Shown one piece after another: positions 35,901 to 46,818 of a DNA stretch of 64,000 bases (within the stretch, counting starts at the first letter, position 1; each line of letters begins with the position of its first letter). The DNA comes from Congeria kusceri (taxonomy: Eukaryota; Mollusca; Bivalvia; Myida; Dreissenidae), in assembly GCA_027627225.1 (NCBI GenBank), contig CM051024.1, positions 48,890,547 through 48,954,546 on the forward strand, given 5' to 3'. Below the pieces are notes generated by a model. That model was not told where the DNA came from. It saw nothing but the letters and a program-made list of their open reading frames with translations, and ran no database searches. A program made the position numbers and the translations under genes.

Positions 35901-38900
35901 GTTTTGTCACTTAGTCATAAAATTTTAGTGATTATAAAAAAATGTCGGATTAATTATTTGTTTCTGTTACAGAGAATATTTTACGGTGTTTAGTGTTAAA
36001 TATTGTGTATTATTTAGTTAACATGGTTGCATTAAGGAGACGAACAGTGCTTTGTTGTATGTACATGTAGTTTGCACAAGTAAGCGTTACAGACAACATG
36101 ACTTTTTGAACGTACGGAAAGCACCTTGCATGGGTGAGGTGGGGGAGGGATGCAGTTGGGTGTGCGTGGGGGTCAAAGATCAAGGTGTAACACTTTGGAA
36201 TGTGTTCCTCAAAAGTGGAAACTCTTATCCAACCCCTTCGTTATTGATTATAGTAAGATCTTATCATCGTTTTTAGAATAAAAACTGATATTGCAAATTG
36301 TATGAATGTCCACATGAATTGTAAAATTTGCGTGTGTTTATTGTATTTTTTTTCTTGGCTTTAGAAAAGATTATCAGGGGTTGGAAAGAATCTGCTTTGA
36401 GACATTTGCCCTCTGAAACCTCATTAATCATACCTTCTATCCCGTTACTTTCTCAAAAACGAATGTAAAGCATGAGGGGTTGTTTACTTTCCAGGACACT
36501 GCAAGACCAGCTGCCACAGCATGGGGTCCAGGGGGACTTGGACGCAGCGGAAGATGTTGCCATGGACACGTTGTACGACCAGTACGTAACAGAGGAAATT
36601 AAGAAGAGCTGGAAGTTCTGGATTGTATCCTTTATACCAATAGAACTACAAAATTTAAATACATTTGTAATTCCCTATTGTTTTGGTCATTTGGAAAATT
36701 GAACAAGCTTTAAGGATATTAGTAACAGGTTCCTAAAATTTAATTCAGTGTCAGTGTACTAGTTTTTCTCGTTTCTGTTAAAAGTTGTCAACATGTAAAT
36801 ACATATATAAAGTGTTTGACTTTCTTGCCTTTGTAGAATCTGAATAGCATCTAGTGATTGTTTAGAATAAACACATACAAACCTGTTCAGTAGAGTCAAT
36901 ATTAAAGATTGTTGAAACCCAGTTTATGCACGTTTTATGCTCCATTTACAACCACTCTATCAAAAGTAAGAACAACAAGCTGCATGTTTCTTTAACCGGT
37001 TCAGTTTGGTTTCTTCATGAGACCGCTATACGACTCATACAAGCGGACGCTGGAGAACAAAAAGACGAAGCAGGAAGTCAACAGCATTTTCCTGGAGTGG
37101 GTGCAGAACACACTGTCGTTGAAATCTCTGAGAAAAGGTTGGCACATAATGTTTATTTTGATAATTCACTGTTTGATTTAGAGTACGCTGTCATTATAAT
37201 ATCAGAGAAAAGGTTCTCATACTACATACTATAATGTTTATTTTGATAATTCATTGATTTAACTTTATACTGTCATTGAAAATCACAGATAAACGGTTTA
37301 CATACTACAATGTATATTTTGATAATTTGTTAGTATATTATAATTACTTCAGTTCATATTTATCCTGTGTTTGAATTGATACTTCATTTAATTTTCTTAA
37401 CAAGGACAAACTATTTTTGCTAAATAATTAAATAAAATTTAAACACAATGATACTTTCTAAATAACTTACATGTTTTTGGTAATGTTGACATGATTGTAC
37501 AAAGCAAATCAAAAACAACAACAACATTGACGTAGATCTGTTATGTCAACATTACCAGGGCTGGTAAGCATCTTAAGTAATTTCTTAAATATTTTCACTT
37601 CAGTGCAAAATTTGAATGTATAATATTTATTTATTTAATAAACAGACGCATATGGTGTTGATATTGCTCAAATAACACTTTCACAATGATGCTCTTTTAA
37701 AGTGTTACTTAATGCTTATACAGTTAATTATACAGTTGAGGTGATTTCCAAATTTAAGGATAAGGATAAAATTTAACTTAAGATGCTTCGTGAATACTGC
37801 CCCAGTAGCCAAAATATCCAACGGCTTGTAACGTTTCTGAAATCTCATGAAATGATGCATATTTCTTTCCATTTTCTAAGAAAAGTATTTAAAAATGACA
37901 ATCGAAAGCATTTTTGGCAAATTACCAACATTTGGCTTCTTAGTTTAATTTTTAGCACCAACATAGCTTAATGGGTGATACCAAAATTTTACATAAATTA
38001 AACTTTACATACACCGTTTAACTTTATTATCTTGATAAATTAAAATTTACATGCACAGCTTAACTTTGTTATCTTGATAAATTAAAATTAACATACTCAG
38101 CTTAACTTTGTTATCTCAATGTCGCAGGGAATCCGAAATGACTTAACGCATCCTAAGTTTGACAAAATAACGGATTACTTTCAAGTATCGAGTACAAGTG
38201 ATCAATAAATTGTACAATAGAATAGCAATCCTGTATGCATGTACTGAACAGTAAACCAAGTATCATTCACACAATTAAGACACTCTTAATAAATAAAAAC
38301 TTGACAAAAGAAGTCTTAAGATGCTTTCATGGTGTGATAAACTTATACCTATACTTAAGTGAGTTCGAGATAACAAAGTTCAGCTTTCAGTTTTTCTGCT
38401 CCCTTTCCCAGGGTTCCTTGACTCGCTGCGCTACATCAGCAAGCACACGGGCATCATGACCAGTCCAGAGCAGTTGGAGCAGGAGGCCCAGTCCAACATC
38501 CACCGACACTTCCTGTGCGACAGAAACAAGTTCCAGCCCGTCGCCCCAGCAACATCTGCCCCCGTGAGCCCCGACCAGCCGCCCACAAGCCGGGCGCCCA
38601 CTCCAAAACCAGGCCCATCACAGGGGTATTCTTCCAGGTATGGCAGTCTTTAGTTATGACCTTTACAGCCAGGGATCCCGTGGTTAATTTAGAATTTGTT
38701 TTAGCCAGTACTATGTTGAAATCTTACTCATTTTGGATATTTTATAGCACTTCATGAAGCCAAACAGATTATTTTAAATCGGGCAAATGGCAGAGTAACC
38801 CCTGCAAGGGTATACTGGCAATTCAATTTAAACACTTGAATTTTATAAACAAAAGATAGCCTAAATTCATCCTCACCTCTAGTGTTGCCTTGCTGTCTTA

Positions 38901-40516
38901 AGTTCCTTTATTCACAAAAGATTCAGTGATACTCTGCATTTTGATGATACATGTATTAAAAACTTATCGTTCTCAGGTTTATTTTAATGTACATTAAATA
39001 AAATGTATCCCATGATTACACAGTTCTAAAAAGACACTATTTTACGTTCTTTTAGAGTGACCACCCCCGTGTCGGTGACTCCCTACGGGGCCACCCCTCT
39101 GCAGACCCCTAACCCAACCCCACCACGTACTCCAGTCTCCAGCAGACGCAGCATGAAGCGGGAAAATGACAAGGTCAGAGATAGCAGGTCAAGGTCAAAC
39201 TCTCCAGCCACGGAGGAAGCGAAGTCGAAAAGACGATCAAGCTACAGGTATGAACCACTTCTAAAATTAAAAATCAAATATGTCCTAGTGGGTCTTTGTT
39301 GTTTAAAAAATTTTTATGGTTAAACTCTATTAACATATTTCATTTATTATTAACAATTTTAGAAACAACAAACTCTGATATTTGAAGTTTCACAAATGAA
39401 AGTTTTTAGTATTAAAATTGATTTCAGTATTTTTGAAGTGTTTATCAAACATTGTAAGACTACTTAAGAAACCTGATTCCTGTATTTTCCAAAATCTGTA
39501 CCTTCACATGTATGTTTCTGATTACGCTGATTATTCTATTTCGAAGGTCACGTTCTGGTCGCAGAACACCATCCGACTCTCAGAAAGACCACGAAAATCC
39601 AATGGAATACATGACTTCCCCGCCGACAACAGCGATCATCAACCCATTCTCCAAGTACATGGTCCAGACTGCACAGTCTTCTCAGCAGATGGACCAACAG
39701 GATAGCGAATATCTTGCCAGACAGTCAAGCACCAGCTTTTCAACGCCTTCCCCGCACCAGAGGCTGATGGAGCAGAGCACAGGTTCGAACCAGCCTGACC
39801 TGCCAGGTACCCCTACGGTCAACAAGAGCCTTGTTGATCAATTTGTTGAATCTCTTATTTCAGCAATGAAGCCGCACTCAAATCTGCCAAAGTTTGATGA
39901 GATTGCCCAACCCTGTTCTACGTCTAATTCTAGTCTTGTCATACCATCAGTCGTCACTCAGCAGTTGCAGGTTCATGATAATAATGCTTCTCTCGTTTTT
40001 ACGCGGCCAGATTCGATAACTTTCCCGATGGAAATACATAGCAGTTCCAAAGCCGGTTCAGCATTTGTGGCAGCAAACAAGCTTGAGAGCTTGTCTCATG
40101 ATTCAGTTTCAGCAATATTCGAGGAATCACACTCCTCAGACTTTCACGCCGATGTCTTTCCAAATTTTGTTTCCATGGAAACCACAACTTCCCAAATGCG
40201 TACTACAGACTCGCACATTAGCATGCCGTCCTTCAGTGACCTTGACACGAGTATGGTGGATTTGGTGGACAACCATTTCAATGAACGAGATTCACAGTTT
40301 AGAACGCCCCTCCAAACTGGAGGCTACACTTGTTGTTCAACAACACCCTCCGTTGATACGGTGTTGCGTAGTAGCCTGAGATCAGAAGGAGTCAGCGAAG
40401 GTGTCGGTTCGGACTTCTTGACCGAGGAGGACAGTCTGATGAGCCTGCTAAAGGTCGACCTTTTGGATATGAACTCGGTGATGACCTTTTTCAAGAACGA
40501 TGACAACAAGTCATGA
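29939..40516 (+). CDS. Mondo/Mlx-type bHLH-leucine-zipper transcription factor with N-terminal bHLH and long C-terminal tail
   Basis: Exons are 29939-30031, 33105-33296, 34410-34497, 34821-34920, 36495-36624, 37005-37137, 38412-38637, 39056-39247 and 39547-40516. All phases agree, giving 707 residues. An in-frame TAA precedes the first ATG (29939); the alternative ATG at 29951 is also in frame. The basic region is KRNSHIKAEYKRR (residues 79-91) with His83, Glu87 and Arg91, the E-box-contacting set of class B bHLH proteins. Helix 2 and a zipper rich in Leu and Glu follow (about 110-175). A Mondo-like dimerisation/cytoplasmic-localisation domain follows (about 180-275) with WKFWIFGFFMRPLYDSY and TGIMTSPEQLEQEA. 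The rest is Pro/Thr-rich, then RS-rich (about 350-400), then acidic and Ser-rich. Mondo proteins carry bHLH-zip at their C terminus after a long glucose-sensing region; none is seen here. Mlx shares the order but ends after the dimerisation domain. Confidence 0.82.
30793..31770. mobile_element. DNA transposon with about 28-bp terminal inverted repeats, TA target (978 bp)
   Basis: The left end 'ctggttggcgagtagtatccgtgattt' is matched by the inverted right end 'aaatcacggatactactcgccaaccag'. Both ends are bordered by TA, which fits a Tc1/mariner-like target. No transposase frame is visible inside, so it is non-autonomous. It lies in intron 1 of the Mondo-like gene. Confidence 0.85.
31820..32560. 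repeat. Interspersed repeat, several units, in intron 1 of the Mondo-like gene
   Basis: The block 'gttcaccatg...agctcaaaggtcaaggtcacacttagaggtcagaggtcaa(c)tatgggcataatacagcttgtctgga' recurs about four times between 31900 and 32470. It is non-coding. Confidence 0.7.
32565..33011. mobile_element. CAGGG-like DNA transposon, family E (447 bp)
   Basis: The ends are 'tagggtttgaattta' (first base changed from C) and 'taaattcgaaccctg'. The 5-bp duplication CCAAT is exact (32560-32564 and 33012-33016). The inside repeats 'actcgca' words ('actcgcaaaat', 'actcgcaatttcc', 'actcgcgttttgcgagtgtgcgag'), partly palindromic. It ends only about 90 bp before exon 2 of the Mondo-like gene. Confidence 0.82.
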
Positions 40517-43500
40517 TCTAGGCTCTCTACACATCGGACCTGTTGTGTAGAGAAACCAGGTGTACATATACTGTTATAATGTGTTATTTTTCTTTCTTTT
40601 TTTCACTTGATTATTTGCTGAAACAATTCTGGTTCGTTTTTGGTAAATAATGTTATTAGCAGTTTTGAAATGCTTGTGAAATTATACTTTTTCTTGTTCC
40701 TCACTTGTATTTTATGTGGTGAATTGTTTTATGCTACACATGTGAAGCTACCAAAGAACAATTATATCAGCAATATCAAGGGTGGGGGGTATGAGGAGTC
40801 TCTACTCGTGCCTCTCTTGGCAACGAGTTTGGCTGGTAAAATTTAATGTCAAACAAGCGCTGGGTACATAAATGTTTTATCATGTTGTTATAATAAGCCA
40901 ATGAAACCTTATCTAAATTAAAGGGGTAAACTGACACACTTTATATTGATTAATTATAATATTAAAACATGGTTTTTACTTGTTATTTATGTTTCAGGAT
41001 TAATATTTTCAATTGTCATAACGAGTAATATTTCTACAGATAATTGTGCTGTACACTAGTATTTAACCGTTACATAAAATGCTGTTCTTTTCTTCCAACT
41101 TTTTTCATTAACAATTGCATTTTAGAATGTTTCTCCATAAATTAAACAAAAACTATTAAACTTCTTAGTTACATTGTGTAGTTTACAGATTTCCAAAGAA
41201 CTGCTTCGAGATATTCAGTATATTCATTAGTATTATAATAGCAGAAAAATCTGCTGACTTGACATTCATTTGTTCATGATCTGACGCATGATTAATCTAC
41301 TACCACACTTTGAGACAACCATCATGATAACGGTGTGTGTTATATTGACCTCAGTTGTGACCTGTATACCTGATAATTTAGCCATAACTTTTCAGTCAGG
41401 TTACCAAGTTGTCTTTATCTTAATTCAAGTTGACTAGGTGCATTGATAAATGTTAAAATACTGTTGTATACATTTTTCCCTGTCAGATTATGTAAATAAA
41501 GAACAATGGCATTGTATTCATCAGCATAATGCTGGGTAACATGTAGATTATGTGATTAAATGTTGCACCTGTATAGGCTTCCGATAATCCTGTGTCTTCA
41601 CCATAATAGGATTGATTTAGAAAGATCAGATTTCATTTTTGTATCAAAAGCATTTTGTTTTGGGGTTCAGTTTTTAGTCCGGTTTGTATATTATGCATGT
41701 ATTCAAATCGAATGGAGGTTTTATCAACGGCGATGCAAGATAATCTTGTGTTCCCAAACTTTGTCTGAAGTAATTTTCTTTGCCATGCAATATATTTAAT
41801 ATAAAACATGCCGTTTGTTCCATTGGCTTTTACTAGTACCAGTATTTAAGATAAAGAATGTTATTATATGACCTATAAATAGACACTTTCCCATTGGTCC
41901 AGACAGCTATCGGCAAGGAAACATAAATGTCATATTCACTGGCCTAAACTGATGTTCAATGGGCTAAAAATAGAATTCAGCTTATATTGACCTAAAATAG
42001 CATTTTCTGAGCAAGTTCAATCTTGGTTCCCCGCACACAGTTTAAAATGTATTAGATACCCACAAAGATACCGGAACCAATGTACATTTCCTGTTCAGTG
42101 ACTAAAAATGTCAACACTAACAGACGATTTCACTGTGATATGTTACATTTATGACTTAATTACTTGACCATAAAGATAAGCATACTTCATTATTATGTAC
42201 AGTTTACGGGTCATGTGATATATTGGAATAAATAGATGAACTTCTGTCTTTGATCAGAACTGAAAGAAAACAAATAATGTTGATCAATATTTACTAACAA
42301 AATAACAGTTTTCTTGAATTAAAACAGTCATATAATAAAACAATTGTTGACTAGTTAGCCAGTGAATATGATCTGATATTCACTGGTAGAAAATCATATT
42401 CACCACGGCTGCGCCTCGGTGAATATGACATTCTACCATCGAATATCAGATCATATTCACTGGCTCCCTAGTCAATAATTGTATAATGTTAAATGAATTC
42501 AGTTGTCATTGGGTCAGGTCATCATAATCTCACACCAAAGGTGTTTGACCTAACAATTAGATCTCTAATACATGGCAGTATCTGTGGGTCTACCTTTAAA
42601 TTTGTCTTATAGTCATGGGGTCTTAACAAATTTTGGCCACTAGAATTAAACAAAGAATTTATTTGGTTATTCTTATAAGCCCAATACATGTATTACTTTT
42701 GGAAAATGAGCATTATTTATGGCATTCTTATAAGCCCAATATTAGTTTGGAAAACATAGTCAGTGGAATTAAACTAAGCATTATTTATGACATCCTTATC
42801 AGCTTGCAATAAGTTTTAAATTTTGAAGCAATATACTTGAACTAAGTATTATTTATGGCATTATATTAAGAATGATATTTGTTTGCCTACTGGTCTTTTA
42901 ATAATGCATGTTGTGGTTACGTAATGTTATGATGACATTACTCTTTTGATACTGTTAATTCGTACAGTTTACATATTGAAATCATTCTCATAAAATCTTT
43001 TGATTACTTTCTGTCTCTGACATTTTAAACATGTGTTGTTGTTAGCTGCGTTTGTTGCATTACAGTTTGTCATGTCTGTTTTACTTCCAACTTATAATGC
43101 AGATATGAATTGTACAGTGCTGGGACAAATTTAAACTGCAATAGCTTGTCATATGTAATGCAATGAAATTTCTGTTTTGGACAGTTTTTGCAATATGTTC
43201 CTAAGTCATACTGCGTTTTGTTATACACAAACTTAGTCTGGTACTTTATAACATTTTCATATTCAAGTTCAGCTTTTTTTAAAACAAGATTTACCAGAAA
43301 TGCACTATAAACCTACATTTTTTTCATTTTATCATAAAGAGAATTTGCATTAATCAAAATCCGTATCAGCAAAATGCAGTACTCAGGTTTCAAGCACGGC
43401 CTCAATAGAACAAACAATTCATTATAAATGTCAAAAGCTAGCTCATCCAGGCCCTCTTAACCTACATTCTGACCTAGTTTGTATACCTTTACGACTGACA

Positions 43501-43883
43501 CTGGTCATCTAAATGTCCACTTGCCCGGCCTCAAAAGCTTTCGGACCGGTCATCATGGGTTACTTAACCTTTTAAACTTGATAAGTTTGATAAGCGTTTT
43601 TTGTTGTTTTGTTGACTTGTACATTGTATAAACGTGCAGTTTGAGACATGGTTGATTTATATAAAAAGGTCTATCCATAAGTCCGCTGTATGGTGGGGAA
43701 ATATAATATTTTATTTAGTTTTTTGGGGATTCATGGTAAATGGTGGTTGTAGGTGTATATATGTTTGGATGAAAGATACTGTGGACTTTTGTACAGACGT
43801 TTGTACTTGTTCTTGTATAATTAGTCCTTGAACCTTTGTAGTTAGTATTGAGAACAAAATAAATAAAATACAAAAATGAAATA

Positions 43884-43915
<32 letters not shown>

Positions 43916-44790
43916 GTTAAAAAAAGGAAGTAAAAGTGAAATTTATATATAAAAACACACAAAAGCACGCAAAATTAAAAAAAAATTCATAATGAAAAAT
44001 ATACAAAAAAATAAAGAGTTTGTATGGATCCTTACCTTTTACTGTAACCTGAGTGAGTATAAAAATGACTCGCATGAAATAAATCACAAGAGTTACAGGG
44101 TAATTAGTAGGAAACATGTATAACGATAATCGGGGGCAAATGTATGCTAATTTCTTTGTGTTTTTGCAGCTAACTATTAATATGATGTAAACTAGAATGT
44201 GAATGCATTAATTCCATTGTAAGTAAACATTGTAATGTAATTATGTACTATAAAGTATTATGTATATAGGCATTTTTTGCGCTAACATGACTGTCACTTT
44301 TGGAATGTACATTTTGGTTGTAAAAGACTTGACACTTTGTTTCATCATTTGTAATTCAAATATTGTTTAAATGTTTCTTTGCTAAAGAAATCATTTCACA
44401 TTTTAAACCGGTGAATTGCAGTTTAAATTTGGACACAGCACTGTGCGTACTACACTATCGCCCAATGTTTATGAATAATTATTTAGTTTGAATTTCAGTT
44501 GGACAAAACCAACACTATGCTACTACATGTATTTGTATTAATTGCCTTAAAGGTATATTGTTTGGTTGAAAGTCTTTCAAACAAGGTTTTTGTTTACTTT
44601 ACCCAGTGGCAAAGTTTTTGTTAAGCAGATTTGTGATCATTTTTTTCCAGTCAGAAAAAAAAAATTGTTAGGCCAGCTTGTTGACAACATGTTATACATT
44701 GGCCAAAAAAAGATCCAATTTAATAAATTTGGATATAGTGTGTGTTTGTTGTTGGTGATTTCATCCCATTTATCTCTCAAGGCTATATAA
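40517..44790 (+). other. 3' flank of the Mondo-like gene, probably including its 3' UTR
   Basis: AT-rich sequence without exons. Candidate poly(A) signals downstream of the stop are AATAAA at 41495-41500 and the A-rich AATAAA cluster near 43857-43900, which ends in a run of over 20 A. I cannot tell which is used. A long hairpin lies at 42341-42482. Short open frames in this stretch look random. Confidence 0.45.
42341..42482. repeat. Long hairpin (inverted repeat, about 65-bp arms)
   Basis: The left arm reads 'caattgttgactagttagccagtgaatatgatctgatattcactggtagaa...'. It is mirrored by '...ttctaccatcgaatatcagatcatattcactggctccctagtcaataattg'. The loop is near 'acggctgcgcctc'. It has the shape of a fold-back MITE. 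If the 3' UTR extends this far, the transcript would form a strong stem-loop. Confidence 0.85.
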
Positions 44791-44793
44791 AAC

Positions 44794-45002
44794 GAGGCAT
44801 GTCTTGGGAAACCCGGGCTTAATGCATGTGCGTTAAGTGTCGTCCAGGATTAGCCTGTTCAGTTCGCACAGGCTAATCCAGGACGGCACTTTCCGCTTTT
44901 ATGGTATTTTCAAGGAAGTCTCTTCTAAACATAAATCCACTGTAGGCAGAAAGAACGACTCTACGCACATTCATTAAGCCCGATTTTCCCACGACACCTC
45001 AT
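44794..45002. mobile_element. Palindromic MITE, family P, copy 3
   Basis: It begins 'gaggcatgtcttgggaaacccgggcttaatgcatgtgcg' and ends 'aagcccgattttcccacgacacctc'. The core 'gtgtcgtccaggattagcctgttcagttcgcacaggctaatccaggacggcac' is a near-perfect palindrome of about 53 bp. Confidence 0.88.
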
Positions 45003-45932
45003 TTGTGGTTCAGGTTTCATAAGAGACCATATCGGTATTTTGTAATAAATATTATGATGATTCTGGTGATGGTGGTGGTGGTGATGTTGATAATAAATAA
45101 GGTTGTGATTGTTTCAGTATTAACTTTGAATTAACTTAAGATATATACCTATAACATTGAACATAAGCACTTCTCCTAATTCTAATTCAAAAGTCTAGTT
45201 ACTACAAGAAAATAACTCACAGCAGATAATATGTTATAATTGCATCTCTATGCACGTAGCAGTTGTGTAATGTCTGTATACAGAGCCTATACCAATCAAC
45301 ATTTCTTCCAAAAATATGAAATACAATCGGGATGCATATGATTTATCACAATGTTAAAAGTTTATGCTCATGACTGGATTGAACTCTTCATGCGGCACTT
45401 GACTTAAGTACTTATTCACCAGGTACAGATGATGCTTCATTTTTTTTACATGCTTAATAAAATTGGCATTATGTATTGTACTGCAAGATATGCCTTTTCT
45501 GCTTTTCATTGTTCATATGACTTAAAAGAGCGATATTGTTATTTAGTTTAGTATCAAAAACAGTAAAACAAATAAACACAATATAATTTACATGAACGAC
45601 TGTATTTTCAAACCTGACCTATGATGTATTTTCTTACAGCAGGGTAATGTAAGGGAGCTAACTGTGAATGACTTGACTACCAAATGGTTCCACAGTGACT
45701 TCCCTTGCTTTGCCACTGATAATAACAGCTACTCAAATTAAAATATTCAGACAAAAATAGAACGCACCTCATATATTTAAAGCTAGATTGTCATACTGTA
45801 GTAAAACGTTGCTAAACAACTAAAATATTTGCTTCATTCAGCAAAAAAGTTGCTAAATATTTGCTGCATTTAGCAAGTTTTGTACATAAAATAACCACCT
45901 GTATATTATACAAGTACATGTAATAATATATA

Positions 45933-46193
45933 GAGGCGCTTCGTGGGACAACCGGACTAAATGCATGTGCGTAAAGTGTCGTCCCGGATTAGCCTGTGCA
46001 GTCCGCACAGGCTAATCCAGGACGGCACTTTCCGCCTACAGTGGATATATGTTTCGAAGAAACGTCATTGAATCAGAAAATACCATAAAAGCGGAAAGTG
46101 CCGTCCGGGATTAGCCTGTGCGGACTGAACAGGCTAATCCTGGACGACACTTAACGCACATGCATTAAGTCCGGTATTCCCACGACACGCCTG
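45933..46193. mobile_element. Palindromic MITE, family P, copy 4 (two palindromes)
   Basis: It begins 'gaggcgcttcgtgggacaaccggactaaatgcatgtgcg' and ends 'ccggtattcccacgacacgcc'. It carries two palindromic modules: 'gtgtcgtcccggattagcctgtgcagtccgcacaggctaatccaggacggcac' near 45977 and a second near 46098-46153. These are separated by a spacer ('gtggatatatgtttcgaagaaacgtcattgaa'). It is the fullest copy in the window. Confidence 0.9.
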
Positions 46194-46818
46194 TATTTAA
46201 GTTTGAATGTCAAGTGAATATGTAGAGCTAGTATAAGTTTAGTAACAAAGCAGTGTATCCGATAGCCTATATCCCTCATCATAATACATTGTGTATGTGA
46301 GATTTGCTTCTCATAATTTATCAAATCGTATTTTAAACGCAATGTTTCAAACTAAGATAGCAAGCCACCACTCGATTTCCAAGGAAGCGCCATTCATTTA
46401 CTTATTATAAGCGCTATACTTCAATTTAAGTATACAAAGTTAAAATTGCACAAATAAATATAAAATATAGTAGTACACTTTATGTTAATCGTGTGCAAAA
46501 TATAAACTAAAGTTAAAAATAACTTTTTAACGTTGGTTTACCTTTTTTTCATAAACATCTGTTATGAATAAACGTTGTTTCTACTGTATCAGTTAAAGCT
46601 ATATATTTTCGTTTATTATTGGATGCATTACTGAGATGTGTGTAATTGTTTGCATTCATGGTAAAACTATTGACAATGGCTATACTGACTCACATTTTAT
46701 TGAAGTTCATTACACCATTTACAGAAAAATCACTGTTTAAAATTTTATTCAGTCATTTCATCTGTATGATCTAACCACTGAAATTTACGTAAAACATCGA
46801 TGTAAGTTTTTTTTCTTC
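46194..46818. other. Flank and probable 3' UTR of the eEF2-like gene
   Basis: AT-rich sequence without a recognisable exon. On the minus strand, 70-75 nt after the eEF2-like stop codon at 46819, an AATAAA lies at 46749-46744. It is a good candidate poly(A) signal for that gene. Confidence 0.5.

Noticed and set aside
43890..43915. Run of more than 20 A as evidence of a processed retrocopy
   Set aside because: The Mondo-like gene keeps all its introns, so the A-run is just genomic A-rich sequence or part of a poly(A) signal region.
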